64,000 nt of DNA from Cinclus cinclus. Its lineage: Eukaryota; Chordata; Aves; Passeriformes; Cinclidae. Shown piece after piece: positions 63,201-64,000 of this stretch; position 1 is the stretch's first letter; the number at the start of each line of letters is the position of its first letter. The stretch is taken from contig NC_085047.1 of NCBI RefSeq assembly GCF_963662255.1, positions 90,392,259 through 90,456,258 of the forward strand, given 5' to 3'. The notes under the pieces are model-generated. The model was not told the DNA's origin. It saw only the letters and a program-made list of their open reading frames with translations, and made no database searches. The translations under genes were made by a program, and so were the position numbers.

Positions 63201-64000
63201 TGCTCCTTGTATGAAAAGACTATACACTGCAACCAAAATATTTGGAGTAGATCTTCAGCTAAAAATAGTAAAAAATTGACTTAGTGCACTTTACACCAGT
63301 AGAACATCTATGAATTTGCAACAAGTGTAACAACATACTGCTGAATCAGTTTGTTCCTTTTGTTTTCAGTCAATTCCCCCAACACTTTCTGTGCATGCTC
63401 TCGGCATTTTTTGCAAAAATTTGGTTTAAATTCACCATGTTGCTATGCACTTAACTATGAGTTTATATTTTAGCTCAAAGACTTCTCACGTAGTGTTGTT
63501 GTTTTTGCCAGACATGAGTCCACAGAGGAATAAAAGGCACAGAAAGATTGAATAATAAGAGCATTTAGAAAACAATGATAAATCTTCAGGAACATAATTG
63601 AATATGTGGTAATTCTAAAATACAAGTTATGCTTGAGACTTTCCTCCTTCTTTATATAAGCCTACAGTACTGAAGAAGTAATAATGCCCTGTGCTACTGG
63701 GAGGGTATAAAAAAGAATATGGCTGGATCTCCTGGGTGCTCAGCACCTCCAGAGGTGCAATGAGACTTAAAGTAAGGATTTCAGAAAACCAAATTCAAAC
63801 TCCAGAGTCTAAATATTCTGTTTAACGTTTTTCAAAGTGAACCCACTGAGAAAAGACAGGACATTATTTTACTTCAGGATAAGCAACCACATAGGAAAGG
63901 AGAAAATGCCTGCCTGCAGCTGCCTATGTGGTCTTGATGTGTCTATACTGCCTTTTGTGCTGCTCAAGGGTGCTCTGGCCAAGACCTGTGGTGCAGCACA

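Larger units (their letters stand above)
57118..64000. other. Unique AT-rich DNA
   Basis: No gene or recognised interspersed repeat. The longest frame, 57772-58227 plus (151 codons), has no domain and is not flanked by clear exon signals. An 18-bp tandem duplication lies at 59770-59805, and a candidate conserved non-coding segment at 60060-60245. Sequence near 61530-61600 faintly resembles a CR1 tail, but not well enough to call. Confidence 0.5.

Noticed and set aside
1..64000. CRISPR arrays, operons, phage genes, tRNA and rRNA genes
   Set aside because: Looked for and not seen. The sequence is vertebrate nuclear DNA.

Overview
This window looks like AT-rich, largely non-coding nuclear DNA from a bird, probably a macrochromosomal gene desert or a very long intron. 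The avian assignment rests on the repeats. There are several CR1 LINE fragments of the avian type, with the typical 3' tail and the C-terminal end of the reverse-transcriptase ORF. There are also two endogenous-retrovirus LTRs that match bird LTR families I recognise. A songbird is plausible from the LTR types, but the window alone does not prove it. I see no bacterial-style genes, operons, CRISPR arrays, tRNAs or rRNAs, and no complete protein-coding gene. Nearly all open frames are short and chance-like.

Layout: 1-2083 is unique AT-rich DNA. 2084-2864 is a 5'-truncated CR1 on the minus strand. 2865-13774 is unique sequence with small simple repeats. 13775-15246 is two plus-strand CR1 copies, one inserted inside the other. 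15247-22429 is unique sequence with a compound CA-type microsatellite at 19624-19729. 22430-22880 is an unclassified GC- and purine-rich block. 23101-24103 is a solo ERVL-like LTR with a 5-bp target duplication (ATGAT). 27138-27505 is an uninterrupted homopyrimidine tract of 368 bases. 30361-30429 holds three perfect 23-bp repeats. 38249-38292 is a CR1 tail remnant. 44899-45487 is a second ERV LTR in minus orientation. The remainder to 64000 is mostly unique.

The only gene-like signals are on the minus strand between 55985 and 57117. The first is a locally CpG- and G-rich segment with a TATA-like element and a strong splice donor (a candidate first exon). About 0.9 kb upstream of it is a 72-bp open segment flanked by a good splice acceptor and donor. 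Both are hypotheses that need transcript or cross-species evidence. The rest holds no gene network to describe. Its content is the history of retrotransposon insertion, nested insertion, LTR-LTR recombination and microsatellite expansion.
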